From the NCBI GenBank assembly GCA_964432595.1, contig CAYSOF010000004.1, forward strand, positions 248,001-312,000: a DNA stretch of 64,000 bases. Direction: 5' to 3'. The notes beneath the pieces were generated by a model, which searched no databases, had not been told where the DNA came from, and was given only the letters and a program-made list of their open reading frames with translations. Shown here piece by piece: positions 45,173-52,925 of this stretch; within the stretch, counting starts at the first letter, position 1; every line of letters starts with the position of its first letter. The position numbers were made by a program, and so were the translations under genes. The stretch comes from DASYLJ01 sp964432595 (GTDB taxonomy: Bacteria; Desulfobacterota; Binatia; DP-6).

Positions 45173-45796
45173 CTACGCTGTTCGCGCCGTGACGATCGCG
45201 AGCCCGCGCTCGGCGGCGGTCTGTCGATCCACGGCGACGTCGCCGAAGCCGCAGCCCCGCAGGACCGCGCCGACGTCGTCGGCGGTGTGGAAACGGTAGA
45301 CCGACGGCGGGAAATCGTCCGCGTGCGGATCACCCTTTTCGCGGAAGCAGAGCACGAGCAGGCCGTCTCGTTTCAGCACGCGCCGGACCTCCGCGAAGGC
45401 ACGCTCCAGCTGCTCCCAGAAGTACAGCGTGTGCACCGAGAATGCCTTGTCGAAGATTCCATCGGAGAACGGCAACCGCTCGACCGTGCCTGCCCGGAGC
45501 TCCACGCGATCCCGCGCGATCAAGGGCGCGCACCGGCGGGTGGCCGCCGCGACCATGTCGTCGGAGGGGTCGACGCCCGCGACGCGCCCGCGCGTGACGA
45601 GCTCGGCCACGCGCTGCAGCGTGCGCCCAGGTCCGAAGCCCACTTCCAGCACGGCGTCCTCGGGCCGCAGCGCGAGCCGCTCGACGACGGCGTCATTCTC
45701 GGGCGCGGTCTCGCCCTCCATGATCCGCCCGATCAGCCAACCGAGCAGGCCGCTCGGACACCGCGACTGACGCGCGATGAACTCGGGGCGTCGCAT
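45173..45796 (-). CDS. SAM-dependent methyltransferase
   Basis: A 207-residue class I methyltransferase. Motif I is VLEVGFGPGRTLQRVAE, motif II GVDPSDDMVAAA, then ERLPFSDGIFDKAFSVHTLYFW and a post-motif LKRDGLLVLCF. Resembles the UbiE/COQ5-like group acting on small or lipid substrates; the exact acceptor is unknown. Its ATG at 45796 overlaps the stop of the acyltransferase fusion by one base, placing it third in the TetR-acyltransferase-methyltransferase operon. A GTG one codon further upstream is possible. Confidence 0.9.
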   Translation of the reverse strand: MRRPEFIARQSRCPSGLLGWLIGRIMEGETAPENDAVVERLALRPEDAVLEVGFGPGRTLQRVAELVTRGRVAGVDPSDDMVAAATRRCAPLIARDRVELRAGTVERLPFSDGIFDKAFSVHTLYFWEQLERAFAEVRRVLKRDGLLVLCFREKGDPHADDFPPSVYRFHTADDVGAVLRGCGFGDVAVDRQTAAERGLAIVTARTA

Positions 45797-47439
45797 CACG
45801 ACGTCCGGTGTGTGCCGCACGTGCGGTTCTCGGAGCCGACGCGCAGCCATGTGGTGGTCCGTCCGAGCAGCGTGATGCCGATGTAGCCTCGCAGGCGCGC
45901 TCGGTCGGGCCCGTCGAGCGCCAGGTTGCAGCGATAGGTGCGCCCGCTCGTCGGGTCGTAGATCAGCCCGCCGGTCCAGCCACCCGATCCGCCCCGGTCC
46001 GGTCGAAGGTCGCTGAGGACGCGAAGCCCGACGATCTCCCGGCCACGGAGCGCCGCATCGGGGTTCTGCGCATCCGTCAGCGGACAGCCGTTCTCGTCGA
46101 ACGGCGACCGAAGCCAGATGACGGTGCCGCACAGCGCCTCGCCGCAGCGGGCGATCTCTATCTGCGCCGCGCCGCCCTCGGCGTACCACCGTCCCTCGGG
46201 CGTCTCTGCGTGCGCGGCGGTCGCCGTCGCACCGATCAGCGCGACGACGGCGGCGCGCGTGACGAGCCGGGGCACGGGACAGACCCGGGGCCGCATGCCG
46301 AAGCAGACGCGCAGCGGCGGCAACGTCCGCACGACGAAGTGGTAGATGGCGAACGTCAGCACGACGGAGACGAGGAGCAGCAGCGCCGATTTCGTCGCGA
46401 TGCCGAGCGGCAGCTGGATCAGCCAGTAGCCGGGTACGACGATCGCCGCCTGGTGGAGCAGATAGACCGGAAATGCCGCTTCGCTCAGGTAGTGGAGCGG
46501 CGCATTGCCGAAGTCGAGGAAGCGCTTCGCGAGACCGAGCGACCCGAGCACGAAGCACCCGCCGGCGACCGCGCTGCCGGCCAGCATCACGAACGGTACG
46601 TCGTACAGCCGGAGCAGCCCCCCGAGGAGCACGCCGCACGTTGCGACGCCGAGCACGAGCGCTCGTCGCCACTCGCGCTGCGCGACCGTCTCGACGATGG
46701 GGTGGCGCGCGAGCAGGAAGCCCGCGAAGAGGTACGTGCTGTAGTACGCGACGTTTGCCCAGTCGTCGTACAGATTCTGCACGCCGGGCCAGTAGGGACG
46801 CAGCAGCAGCTGCGCCAGCGCGAGCGGAATGATGGGCGCGTACACGAGCGCCGCCGGCACGCGCTGCGGCTCCGTCGGGCGGCGCAGCAGCCACGCGAAG
46901 ACCGGCAGGTAGATCACGGTGAACGTGAGCAGGTACGCGACGAACCACAGATGCGCCCACGTGAACCGTTCGAGCGTGAAGAACGTCGGCAAAAACTCGC
47001 GGAACGTTTCGTGGAACGGCGCGGCGACCGGCAGCCCCTCCGGGATCACCGTGCGAAACCCGTCCTGCAACGCCGGGCTCACGCGAAGGCCGTTGCGGTT
47101 GAGATCGAGTCCGCCGGAGAGCTCGAGAAACTTGATCACCGGCATGAAGACGAGGCAGCCGAAGACGAGCGGGACGAGCAGGCGCCGGACGCGCTCGCCG
47201 ACGACGCCCGACGGTCCGCGCGCGCGCATCGACTCGCAGAGCGACCATCCCGCAAGCAGGAAGAACAGCGGCATGTGCCACAGCCCGATGAAGCCGCAGA
47301 CGACGAGCCAACCGAACGACAAGGCGTCGTTGCGGATGTGGTAGAAGGGCGCCGGGCTGAACACCATGCCCACGTGGAAGACGAAGAGCAGCAGGGTCGC
47401 GATGATTCGCAGCCAGTCGATGTCGTACCGTCGGGTCAT
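45796..47439 (-). CDS. Acyltransferase 3-DUF2147 fusion
   Basis: A 547-residue fusion. The N-terminal 390 residues form an OafA/YrhL-type acyltransferase 3 domain with about ten helices: RRYDIDWLRIIATLLLFVFHVGM (catalytic His in VFHVGM), WHMPLFFLLAGWS, and AHLWFVAYLLTFTVIY. After a second hydrophobic segment (about 410-428) that could be a new signal or helix, residues about 430-530 match DUF2147, with EGRWYAEGGAAQIEIARCGEALCGTVIW and GLIYDPTSGRTYRCN. DUF2147 normally occurs as a separate periplasmic protein. The operon has TetR 3 nt upstream. Confidence 0.9.
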   Translation of the reverse strand: MTRRYDIDWLRIIATLLLFVFHVGMVFSPAPFYHIRNDALSFGWLVVCGFIGLWHMPLFFLLAGWSLCESMRARGPSGVVGERVRRLLVPLVFGCLVFMPVIKFLELSGGLDLNRNGLRVSPALQDGFRTVIPEGLPVAAPFHETFREFLPTFFTLERFTWAHLWFVAYLLTFTVIYLPVFAWLLRRPTEPQRVPAALVYAPIIPLALAQLLLRPYWPGVQNLYDDWANVAYYSTYLFAGFLLARHPIVETVAQREWRRALVLGVATCGVLLGGLLRLYDVPFVMLAGSAVAGGCFVLGSLGLAKRFLDFGNAPLHYLSEAAFPVYLLHQAAIVVPGYWLIQLPLGIATKSALLLLVSVVLTFAIYHFVVRTLPPLRVCFGMRPRVCPVPRLVTRAAVVALIGATATAAHAETPEGRWYAEGGAAQIEIARCGEALCGTVIWLRSPFDENGCPLTDAQNPDAALRGREIVGLRVLSDLRPDRGGSGGWTGGLIYDPTSGRTYRCNLALDGPDRARLRGYIGITLLGRTTTWLRVGSENRTCGTHRTS

Positions 47440-47442
47440 GGA

Positions 47443-48138
47443 TCACTCCTTCGTCAGCGCGCGGGCGACGAAATGGACCACCGTCTCGCGCGCGAGCTCC
47501 TCGCCGACCGTCTCCGGCCGCGAGTCGAAGTGGCGATGGACGGCCCAGAAGACCGTCGTTTCCAGGATCAGTCGCGCCGCGGCGCCCACATCCGGCACCG
47601 GCGCCAACGCACCACGGCGGATGCGCGACTCCAACCACTCGCAGAGCAGCATGACGACGCCGCCGCGCGCGCCCTCGAACCAGTACGCGGCGAGCTCCGG
47701 ATAGTCGCGGGCGGACGAATCGACGAGCTTGATGCGCCGGCGGTTGCGCGCGAGCAGATCGTAGAGCTCGGACACGATCGCCCGCGCCTCGGCCGGCGCG
47801 TCGACGATGCGCTTCCGCGCCCGTGCGGCGTCGAGCGCTGGCAACTGCCGGCCGCGCTGCAGCTCTTCACGAACGAAGCGGAGCGTCGCATCCGGCTTCG
47901 GCGTCGGGATCGGCAGCGCCGGGAACTCGGCGGGGGCGGGCAGGGCGTCGGCGTAACGGCACGCGAGATCGAAGAGCGCTTCTTTGCTCTCGACGTAGAG
48001 ATAGAGCGTGCCCTTCGCGACGCCGAGGGCGTCGGCGACGTCCGCCATCTGCGTGCGGCGGTAGCCCTGCGCGATGAAGACGTCCGTCGCGACGCGGATG
48101 AGGTCGGGGATGCGGTCCGGCGGCGTCTCCCGTGGCAT
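47443..48138 (-). CDS. TetR family transcriptional regulator
   Basis: A 231-residue repressor. The N-terminal helix-turn-helix is in MADVADALGVAKGTLYLYVESKEAL, followed by a helical ligand domain with several Arg/Glu pairs. The first gene of a three-gene operon with the acyltransferase fusion and methyltransferase. The perfect palindrome at 48152-48170, 13 nt before its start codon, is the likely autoregulatory operator, so it probably represses its own operon and responds to a lipophilic ligand. Confidence 0.92.
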   Translation of the reverse strand: MPRETPPDRIPDLIRVATDVFIAQGYRRTQMADVADALGVAKGTLYLYVESKEALFDLACRYADALPAPAEFPALPIPTPKPDATLRFVREELQRGRQLPALDAARARKRIVDAPAEARAIVSELYDLLARNRRRIKLVDSSARDYPELAAYWFEGARGGVVMLLCEWLESRIRRGALAPVPDVGAAARLILETTVFWAVHRHFDSRPETVGEELARETVVHFVARALTKE

Positions 48139-48151
48139 GGCCTCGGATATA

Positions 48152-48170
48152 ACTGACCGACTCGGTCAGT
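48152..48170. promoter_or_regulatory. TetR operator palindrome
   Basis: ACTGACCGA-c-TCGGTCAGT is a perfect 9-1-9 palindrome. Sequence and length match typical TetR/FabR-type operators (TGACCGA...TCGGTCA). It is located immediately upstream of the TetR gene. Confidence 0.8.
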
Positions 48171-48285
48171 CAAGAAGATTCGACGCTCGATGCGCCCTGA
48201 GCGGGTAGAACGCCCGTCCTCCGCGGTTGGCCGCGGCTCGATCGCTGGTGGCCGCTCTGATCGATCGACGACGTCTCGCCGACGA

Positions 48286-48444
48286 CTACTCGAAGCAGCC
48301 GCAGCCGGATCCGGGTGCCGCGGTCTTCGCTTCGCAGGCGAGGAGGAACGCGCGCCGGGCCCGATGCTGCTCCCAGACCACCCCGGTGAGCACGGCCATC
48401 AGCAGCAGCGCGACGAGTACCACTCTGCGGACCACGACGGTCAC
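48286..48444 (-). CDS. Small membrane protein after crtY
   Basis: A 52-residue frame with a GTG start 2 nt after the cyclase stop: TVVVRRVVLVALLLMAVLTGVV gives one membrane helix, and the tail ends in GSGCGCFE. Composition is protein-like and the spacing suggests translational coupling with the cyclase. A role in carotenoid placement is possible but unproven. Confidence 0.5.
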   Translation of the reverse strand: MTVVVRRVVLVALLLMAVLTGVVWEQHRARRAFLLACEAKTAAPGSGCGCFE

Positions 48445-48446
48445 GC

Positions 48447-49580
48447 CTATCTCGAGGCTCGTGGGTCCCGGAGCGCCGCGCGCATGGCCGCGAGCGCCGG
48501 CACCGTTCCGGAGCCGCGCGCCAGCACCTGCAGCACGTCCGTCACCCGCAACGCACCGGCATAGAAGCGCTCGATCACCGACTCGTCGTGCCGGTAGAAC
48601 GACGAGAAGACCCCGACCCGCTGCGCCGGCTTCGCCGCCAGGAAGAGCATGCGGTTCAGCAGGCGGAAGAAGCGCTGCGAGCGCCAGTGCGCCGACGCCT
48701 CGGCATTCAAGAAGGCGGTGAGCGTGGCCGCGTCGAAGCGCGGCCGCGCCGCGATGCGCTCGGCCATCCGCACGGCGACGGGGAGCGAGTAGCCCGTGGT
48801 GGCGTGGAAGAAGCCGGCGGACACGCCGAGAACCGGACGGTCGTGCTGCGGTGCCGGCCCGCCGAACGGAATGGGGAGCGCGGCGTGCTCCTCCCGCTCG
48901 ATGCTCTTCGCGCGCCATCCGTGCTGCTCGAGCCAGCGGGCGATGCGCGCGCGCGCGTCGTCGAGATCGAGCGCGGGTCCGTCGGCATAGACCGTGTCTT
49001 CGACGAGGACACGCGTCGCGCTGAACGGGACGACGTAGACGAAGCGGAAGCCGTCGTGCTGCTCGACCGTCGCGTCCATCAGCAGGGGGCGCTCGAGGTC
49101 GTGCGGCCGGGTCAGCTCCAGCTCCTGGCCGAGGAACTTCTGCCATCCGCAGGCCCGAGGCGACACCAACGCGCGAGCGTCGAGGACTGCGCCGGCCTCG
49201 AGTCGCGCACCCGTCTCGAGCACGACGTGGGTCGCACCCACCTCCGTGACCCGTGTCGCGAGGCGAACGCGCGGACCGAGCATGGCGCCGAGGTGTCGCG
49301 CGAAATCTTCGGAGCGCAGCGAGTAGTAGCTGCCCTCGAGCGTCCGCACGAAACCGGGGAATCGGACGTCGTGGCCGTCGAAGCCCCGGGCCCCGAGCGC
49401 GCGCAGGCGGTCCAGCGCAGCGCGGTCGACGTCGGTGCCATGGAAGCTCCAGGTGTGGTTGCCCCCGAGCGTGGAGCCGCCCTCGAGAACGAGGAAGCTG
49501 ACACTCGGACGCGTCGCGACGAGGCGCTCGGCGAGGAGGCCGTTCGCGAGCCCGCCGCCGACGAGTAGCAAATCCGTCAC
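48447..49580 (-). CDS. crtY: Lycopene beta-cyclase (CrtY type)
   Basis: A 377-residue FAD-dependent cyclase that closes the ends of lycopene into beta rings. The dinucleotide motif LLLVGGGLANGLLAE starts at residue 3. GGNHTWSFHGTDV, LMDATVEQHDGFRFVYVVPF and LVEDTVYAD are seen, and the C-terminal LFLAAKPAQRVGVFSSFYR with SVIERFYAG is diagnostic of this family. GTG start at 49580 overlaps the stop of the CrtU-like gene as GTGA. The frame upstream (to 49757) is shadow. Confidence 0.93.
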   Translation of the reverse strand: MTDLLLVGGGLANGLLAERLVATRPSVSFLVLEGGSTLGGNHTWSFHGTDVDRAALDRLRALGARGFDGHDVRFPGFVRTLEGSYYSLRSEDFARHLGAMLGPRVRLATRVTEVGATHVVLETGARLEAGAVLDARALVSPRACGWQKFLGQELELTRPHDLERPLLMDATVEQHDGFRFVYVVPFSATRVLVEDTVYADGPALDLDDARARIARWLEQHGWRAKSIEREEHAALPIPFGGPAPQHDRPVLGVSAGFFHATTGYSLPVAVRMAERIAARPRFDAATLTAFLNAEASAHWRSQRFFRLLNRMLFLAAKPAQRVGVFSSFYRHDESVIERFYAGALRVTDVLQVLARGSGTVPALAAMRAALRDPRASR

Positions 49581-51157
49581 GCGAGAAGCCGCTTTCGCGC
49601 AGGAGACTGCGGCAGGCCGGCGAGCAGACCGCGGAGCGGCACGGACTCGACCAGCTCTTCCCGCAGGCCGTCGCGACCCAGGATGCGATTCGCGGCCACG
49701 AGGCCACTCGAGAACGCCGCCTCCATCAGCATGGCCGGGAACGGCAGCGCCACCCAATCGCCGGCCACGTAGAGCCCTTGGACGCCCGTGTCGGTGGACG
49801 GCCGCGCGCCGGCCATGCCGACGTGGAACGCGGGGAAATCACGCCGGAGCTGAACGTGGCGGTGACGGACCGTTGCGCCGGCGAGCTCGGGCAGAAACTG
49901 CTCCAGCTCGGCCACCAGCGCGCCCTCGACGTCTTCGTCCCGCCAGTGCTCGGGAACCGCGTAGCAGTGCAGCTCGACGACGGCGCCGCCGTGCGTGCGC
50001 ACCCATCGCGCCGACTCCTGCTCCGTCCGATCGAGGAACGCGATCGCGTCGAGAATGGCGTGGCGCTCCGTGATGACGAACACCGGCAGGTCCGTCCGCG
50101 GCGCCCGGTCCAGCCACAGACGCACCACCGCGTAGCGTTCCCCCGGCTGCAGGGCGGTCAGCCGCGGGTCGAGGCCCTCGAGCGCGCCGCTGCACTCGAG
50201 GATGCGTCGGGTCCCCACGACGTCGGTCGCGAGCACGACGTCGTCGAAGCGCTCGCCCCCGACGAAGAACCCCGGATCGATTCGCTCGACGCGTGCGGAC
50301 AGTCGGACGTCGACGCCGAGGCCATGGAGCCGTTCGCGGATGGCCCGCAGGAACGCCGCCTCGTAGTCCTCGGTCGGATGGTCGTACACGAGGCCGCCCG
50401 CGTGGCCGAGATAGTACGAGTGGAAGCCCTTCACGAGCTCCGCCATGGACAGCCGGTCTTCGTTCGCGAAGTACGCGCGCGCGAAGGTACTGAAGGCGAC
50501 CTTGAGCCGCGGTGGTAGGCGGGCTCTCCGGTCGAACTCGGCGAGGCTCAGGTGATCCAGCTGCCGCGGCGTCGCCTCCGCGTCATACTCGAGGAAGACG
50601 CCCATCGCGTCGCGCGTCGGCGCGCGCAACACGTCCGGGAGTCGATAGAGTCCTGCCCGCGCCATGGCCAGCAGGTTGAGCACCGGCGTCGTCTCCCGGC
50701 TGTCGAAGGAGATCTCGGACCCGCCGGGCACCAGGATGCGGTAGTCGGAGATCGGGGCGAAGCGCTCACGGACCCCGAGACCGTCCAGGAAGCGATTCAG
50801 GTTGTAGTAGTGTCGGAAGAACGCGTGGAACCCGTGGCTGACCCGCTCGATGCCGGGGTCTCCCAGCTGCACCGTCCACGAGCCGACCTTCCCGCCGAGG
50901 TACGGGTTGGCGTCGAAGAGCGTCACCGCGTACCCGCGAGCACCGAGGGTGGTCGCGGCGGCGATACCCGCCAGGCCGCCGCCGATGACCGCGGCGCGGC
51001 GGTGGATCGCGAGAGCGAGCGGCTTCGCAGCATCGGGGCCGCACACCACCACCCGGTCGGGACCGAGCCTCAGGCGAACGAGGGCGCGCACGAGCGCGCG
51101 CCTGAACGTCCACGCCGCCGCGACGAGCGCGATGGCGACGATCGCGAGACTCTTCAC
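49577..51157 (-). CDS. crtU: CrtU/CruE-like carotenoid desaturase/methyltransferase
   Basis: A 526-residue flavoprotein. A short N-terminal membrane helix (about 3-20) precedes the FAD motif AAVIGGGLAGIAAATTL. HGFHAFFRHYYNLNRFL, TPRQLDHLSLAEFDRRA, HSYYLGHAGGLVYDHP, VRLWLDRAP and HGGAVVELHCYAVPEHW align by eye with isorenieratene synthase-type (CrtU/CruE) enzymes that convert beta rings to aromatic phi or chi rings. With the adjacent cyclase this suggests an aromatic carotenoid. Alternatives are other carotenoid desaturases (CrtI-like) or a ketolase-like amine oxidase family member; the HGFHAFFR block argues for CrtU. Confidence 0.82.
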   Translation of the reverse strand: MKSLAIVAIALVAAAWTFRRALVRALVRLRLGPDRVVVCGPDAAKPLALAIHRRAAVIGGGLAGIAAATTLGARGYAVTLFDANPYLGGKVGSWTVQLGDPGIERVSHGFHAFFRHYYNLNRFLDGLGVRERFAPISDYRILVPGGSEISFDSRETTPVLNLLAMARAGLYRLPDVLRAPTRDAMGVFLEYDAEATPRQLDHLSLAEFDRRARLPPRLKVAFSTFARAYFANEDRLSMAELVKGFHSYYLGHAGGLVYDHPTEDYEAAFLRAIRERLHGLGVDVRLSARVERIDPGFFVGGERFDDVVLATDVVGTRRILECSGALEGLDPRLTALQPGERYAVVRLWLDRAPRTDLPVFVITERHAILDAIAFLDRTEQESARWVRTHGGAVVELHCYAVPEHWRDEDVEGALVAELEQFLPELAGATVRHRHVQLRRDFPAFHVGMAGARPSTDTGVQGLYVAGDWVALPFPAMLMEAAFSSGLVAANRILGRDGLREELVESVPLRGLLAGLPQSPARKRLLA

Positions 51158-51382
51158 GTCTGTCCTGGCCGCGCGCCGCGCGGTGGCGTCGCGTATAGCG
51201 CGTGGGCGACGACTGTCCAGCCCGGCGCGATGGCGTCGAGCCGGTGGTGCGTGGTGTCGTTCCCCTCGACGCCCGGATGCGTCCCGCCAGCCTGACGTCG
51301 CGGCGGGCCCAATCCAGGGTGCGGGTCGTTGCTACCGGCGGCAACTCTCGGTAGTGCCGATCCCTACCCAAGGAGGGGTCCG

Positions 51383-52621
51383 ATGCACAGGCTCGTTGCG
51401 CTCACGCTGGCCGTCTCGTCACTGACCGGGGTCGCGGCCGCGTGGTCCGCGGAACAGTTCGAGAAGCCACCGACGCTGCGTGCCGCCGACGCCGCACCCG
51501 CGGCGTTGACGAATGGCGACGGGTTTCGCGTCGACGATGCCGTGCCGACGGACGGCCTGACGACGCGCTTCAAGCTCCGCGCCGACGTCGGCACGTTCGA
51601 AGTGCACGGCGTGGAGACGCTGGCGATGCGGGTCTCGGAGCTCCCGGCGCTGCGCGCACTCTCCACGGCGAGCAAGACCGAGACCTTCACGAACGCGCTC
51701 GCGGAAACGGCGAAGCGTCCGGTCAAGGCCGCGGCGCATATCGTGAAGCACCCGGTGGAGACGGCGAAGGGCCTTCCGAGCGGGCTCGGACGTTTCTTCG
51801 ACCGCGTCGAGGCGGGCGGCAAACGGCTCTACGACACGGCGACGGCGTCGGGGCGGTCGGGCACCGAGCGGACCAAGGAGACCGCCGAGGGGGCAGGGCA
51901 GGCGACCGCCGACGCCTTCGGATTGGAGCAAGAGCGGCGGAAGCTCGCCAAGCAGCTCGGCGTCGATCCGTACACGACCAACGCGCAGCTCGCCGCCAAG
52001 CTCGACGAGTTCGCCAAGGTGGCGTTCTACGGACGCGTGGGCCTGAATACGCTGATCTCGGTCGTCGTCCCCGCGTCCATCATCATCACCGGTACCAGCG
52101 CCACGCGCGACCTCGTGTATGACACGCCGCGCGGCGACCTCGTCGTGCGGAACGAGGGGAAGCTGCGGGCCATGGGGGTCGGCGACGCGGCGCTGCGCGC
52201 CCTGCAGCGGTCGCCCGGCTTCACCCTGAGCCTGCAGACGGAGCTGATCCGCCATCTCGAGGCCCTCGGCGGCGTGAAGGGACGTCCCGCGGTCGTCGAG
52301 CTCGCGGCCACCGCGACCACCACCGACCAGGCGCTCTTCCTGGTGCGCGGGGTTCGGATGCTGGCGGCGCGTCACGCCCAGCGTCCGCTCGTCGAGGTGA
52401 CCGGCGCCGGCACGGTCTTCGGTCGCGACGCCGACGGCGGCATCGTCGTGCCCGGCGCCGTGGACTACGTGTCGTGGACGGCGCGGGTGGCGCGCTTCGC
52501 CAATCGCGCCGATCTGAAGGCCCCGAAGCGCGAGGTGCGCATCACCGGCCGGATGACGGAGCGCGCGAAGGGCGGGTTCGAGAAGCTCGGCTGGACGGTG
52601 GTCGAGGCGGTGCAGGACTGA
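51383..52621 (+). CDS. Exported protein, unknown function
   Basis: A 412-residue protein. A signal peptide (about 1-22, RLVALTLAVSSLTGVAAAWS) with an ideal ribosome site (AAGGAGGGG) fixes the ATG at 51383. The mature part has a helical middle (about 100-190, KRPVKAAAHIVKHPVETA and repeated amphipathic helices), one hydrophobic stretch (about 228-250, LNTLISVVVPASIIITG) and a C-terminal domain with VRGVRMLAARHAQRPLVEV. No known catalytic motif. It is divergent from the carotenoid operon across 225 nt. Confidence 0.75.
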   Translation: MHRLVALTLAVSSLTGVAAAWSAEQFEKPPTLRAADAAPAALTNGDGFRVDDAVPTDGLTTRFKLRADVGTFEVHGVETLAMRVSELPALRALSTASKTETFTNALAETAKRPVKAAAHIVKHPVETAKGLPSGLGRFFDRVEAGGKRLYDTATASGRSGTERTKETAEGAGQATADAFGLEQERRKLAKQLGVDPYTTNAQLAAKLDEFAKVAFYGRVGLNTLISVVVPASIIITGTSATRDLVYDTPRGDLVVRNEGKLRAMGVGDAALRALQRSPGFTLSLQTELIRHLEALGGVKGRPAVVELAATATTTDQALFLVRGVRMLAARHAQRPLVEVTGAGTVFGRDADGGIVVPGAVDYVSWTARVARFANRADLKAPKREVRITGRMTERAKGGFEKLGWTVVEAVQD

Positions 52622-52925
52622 GCACCGGCCGGCGCCAACTCGCCGACCCGCAACGCAATCCGTGGTGTGCAATCGATCTGGACGCTCCGCGCCGTCGCCC
52701 TCGAGGGCGCCGTGGTCGACGTACCGCGTCGGGCCGCTCCTAGGCTCAAAGGGATACCGCACCGTTTCTTGCGAGCGACCCATGGGCGTCGCCGGTCGAT
52801 GCCGCGCTCTATTTTGGTTGGGCGTGGTCTTTTTTCTTTGACATGACCACTCTCGACCGACTAACCCTGACACGGTTCAGTAGCATGAAGATCGATCTGT
52901 CCTCGGGAACAACCAAGGAGCTGCA
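52622..52925 (+). other. Intergenic region with possible promoter
   Basis: About 300 bases with no gene. It becomes noticeably AT-richer at 52810-52845. TTGACA at 52838-52843 is a perfect -35, but the -10 17-18 nt later (CTAACC/TAACCC) is poor. It is the best promoter candidate for the Thr-rich secreted protein. Confidence 0.4.
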
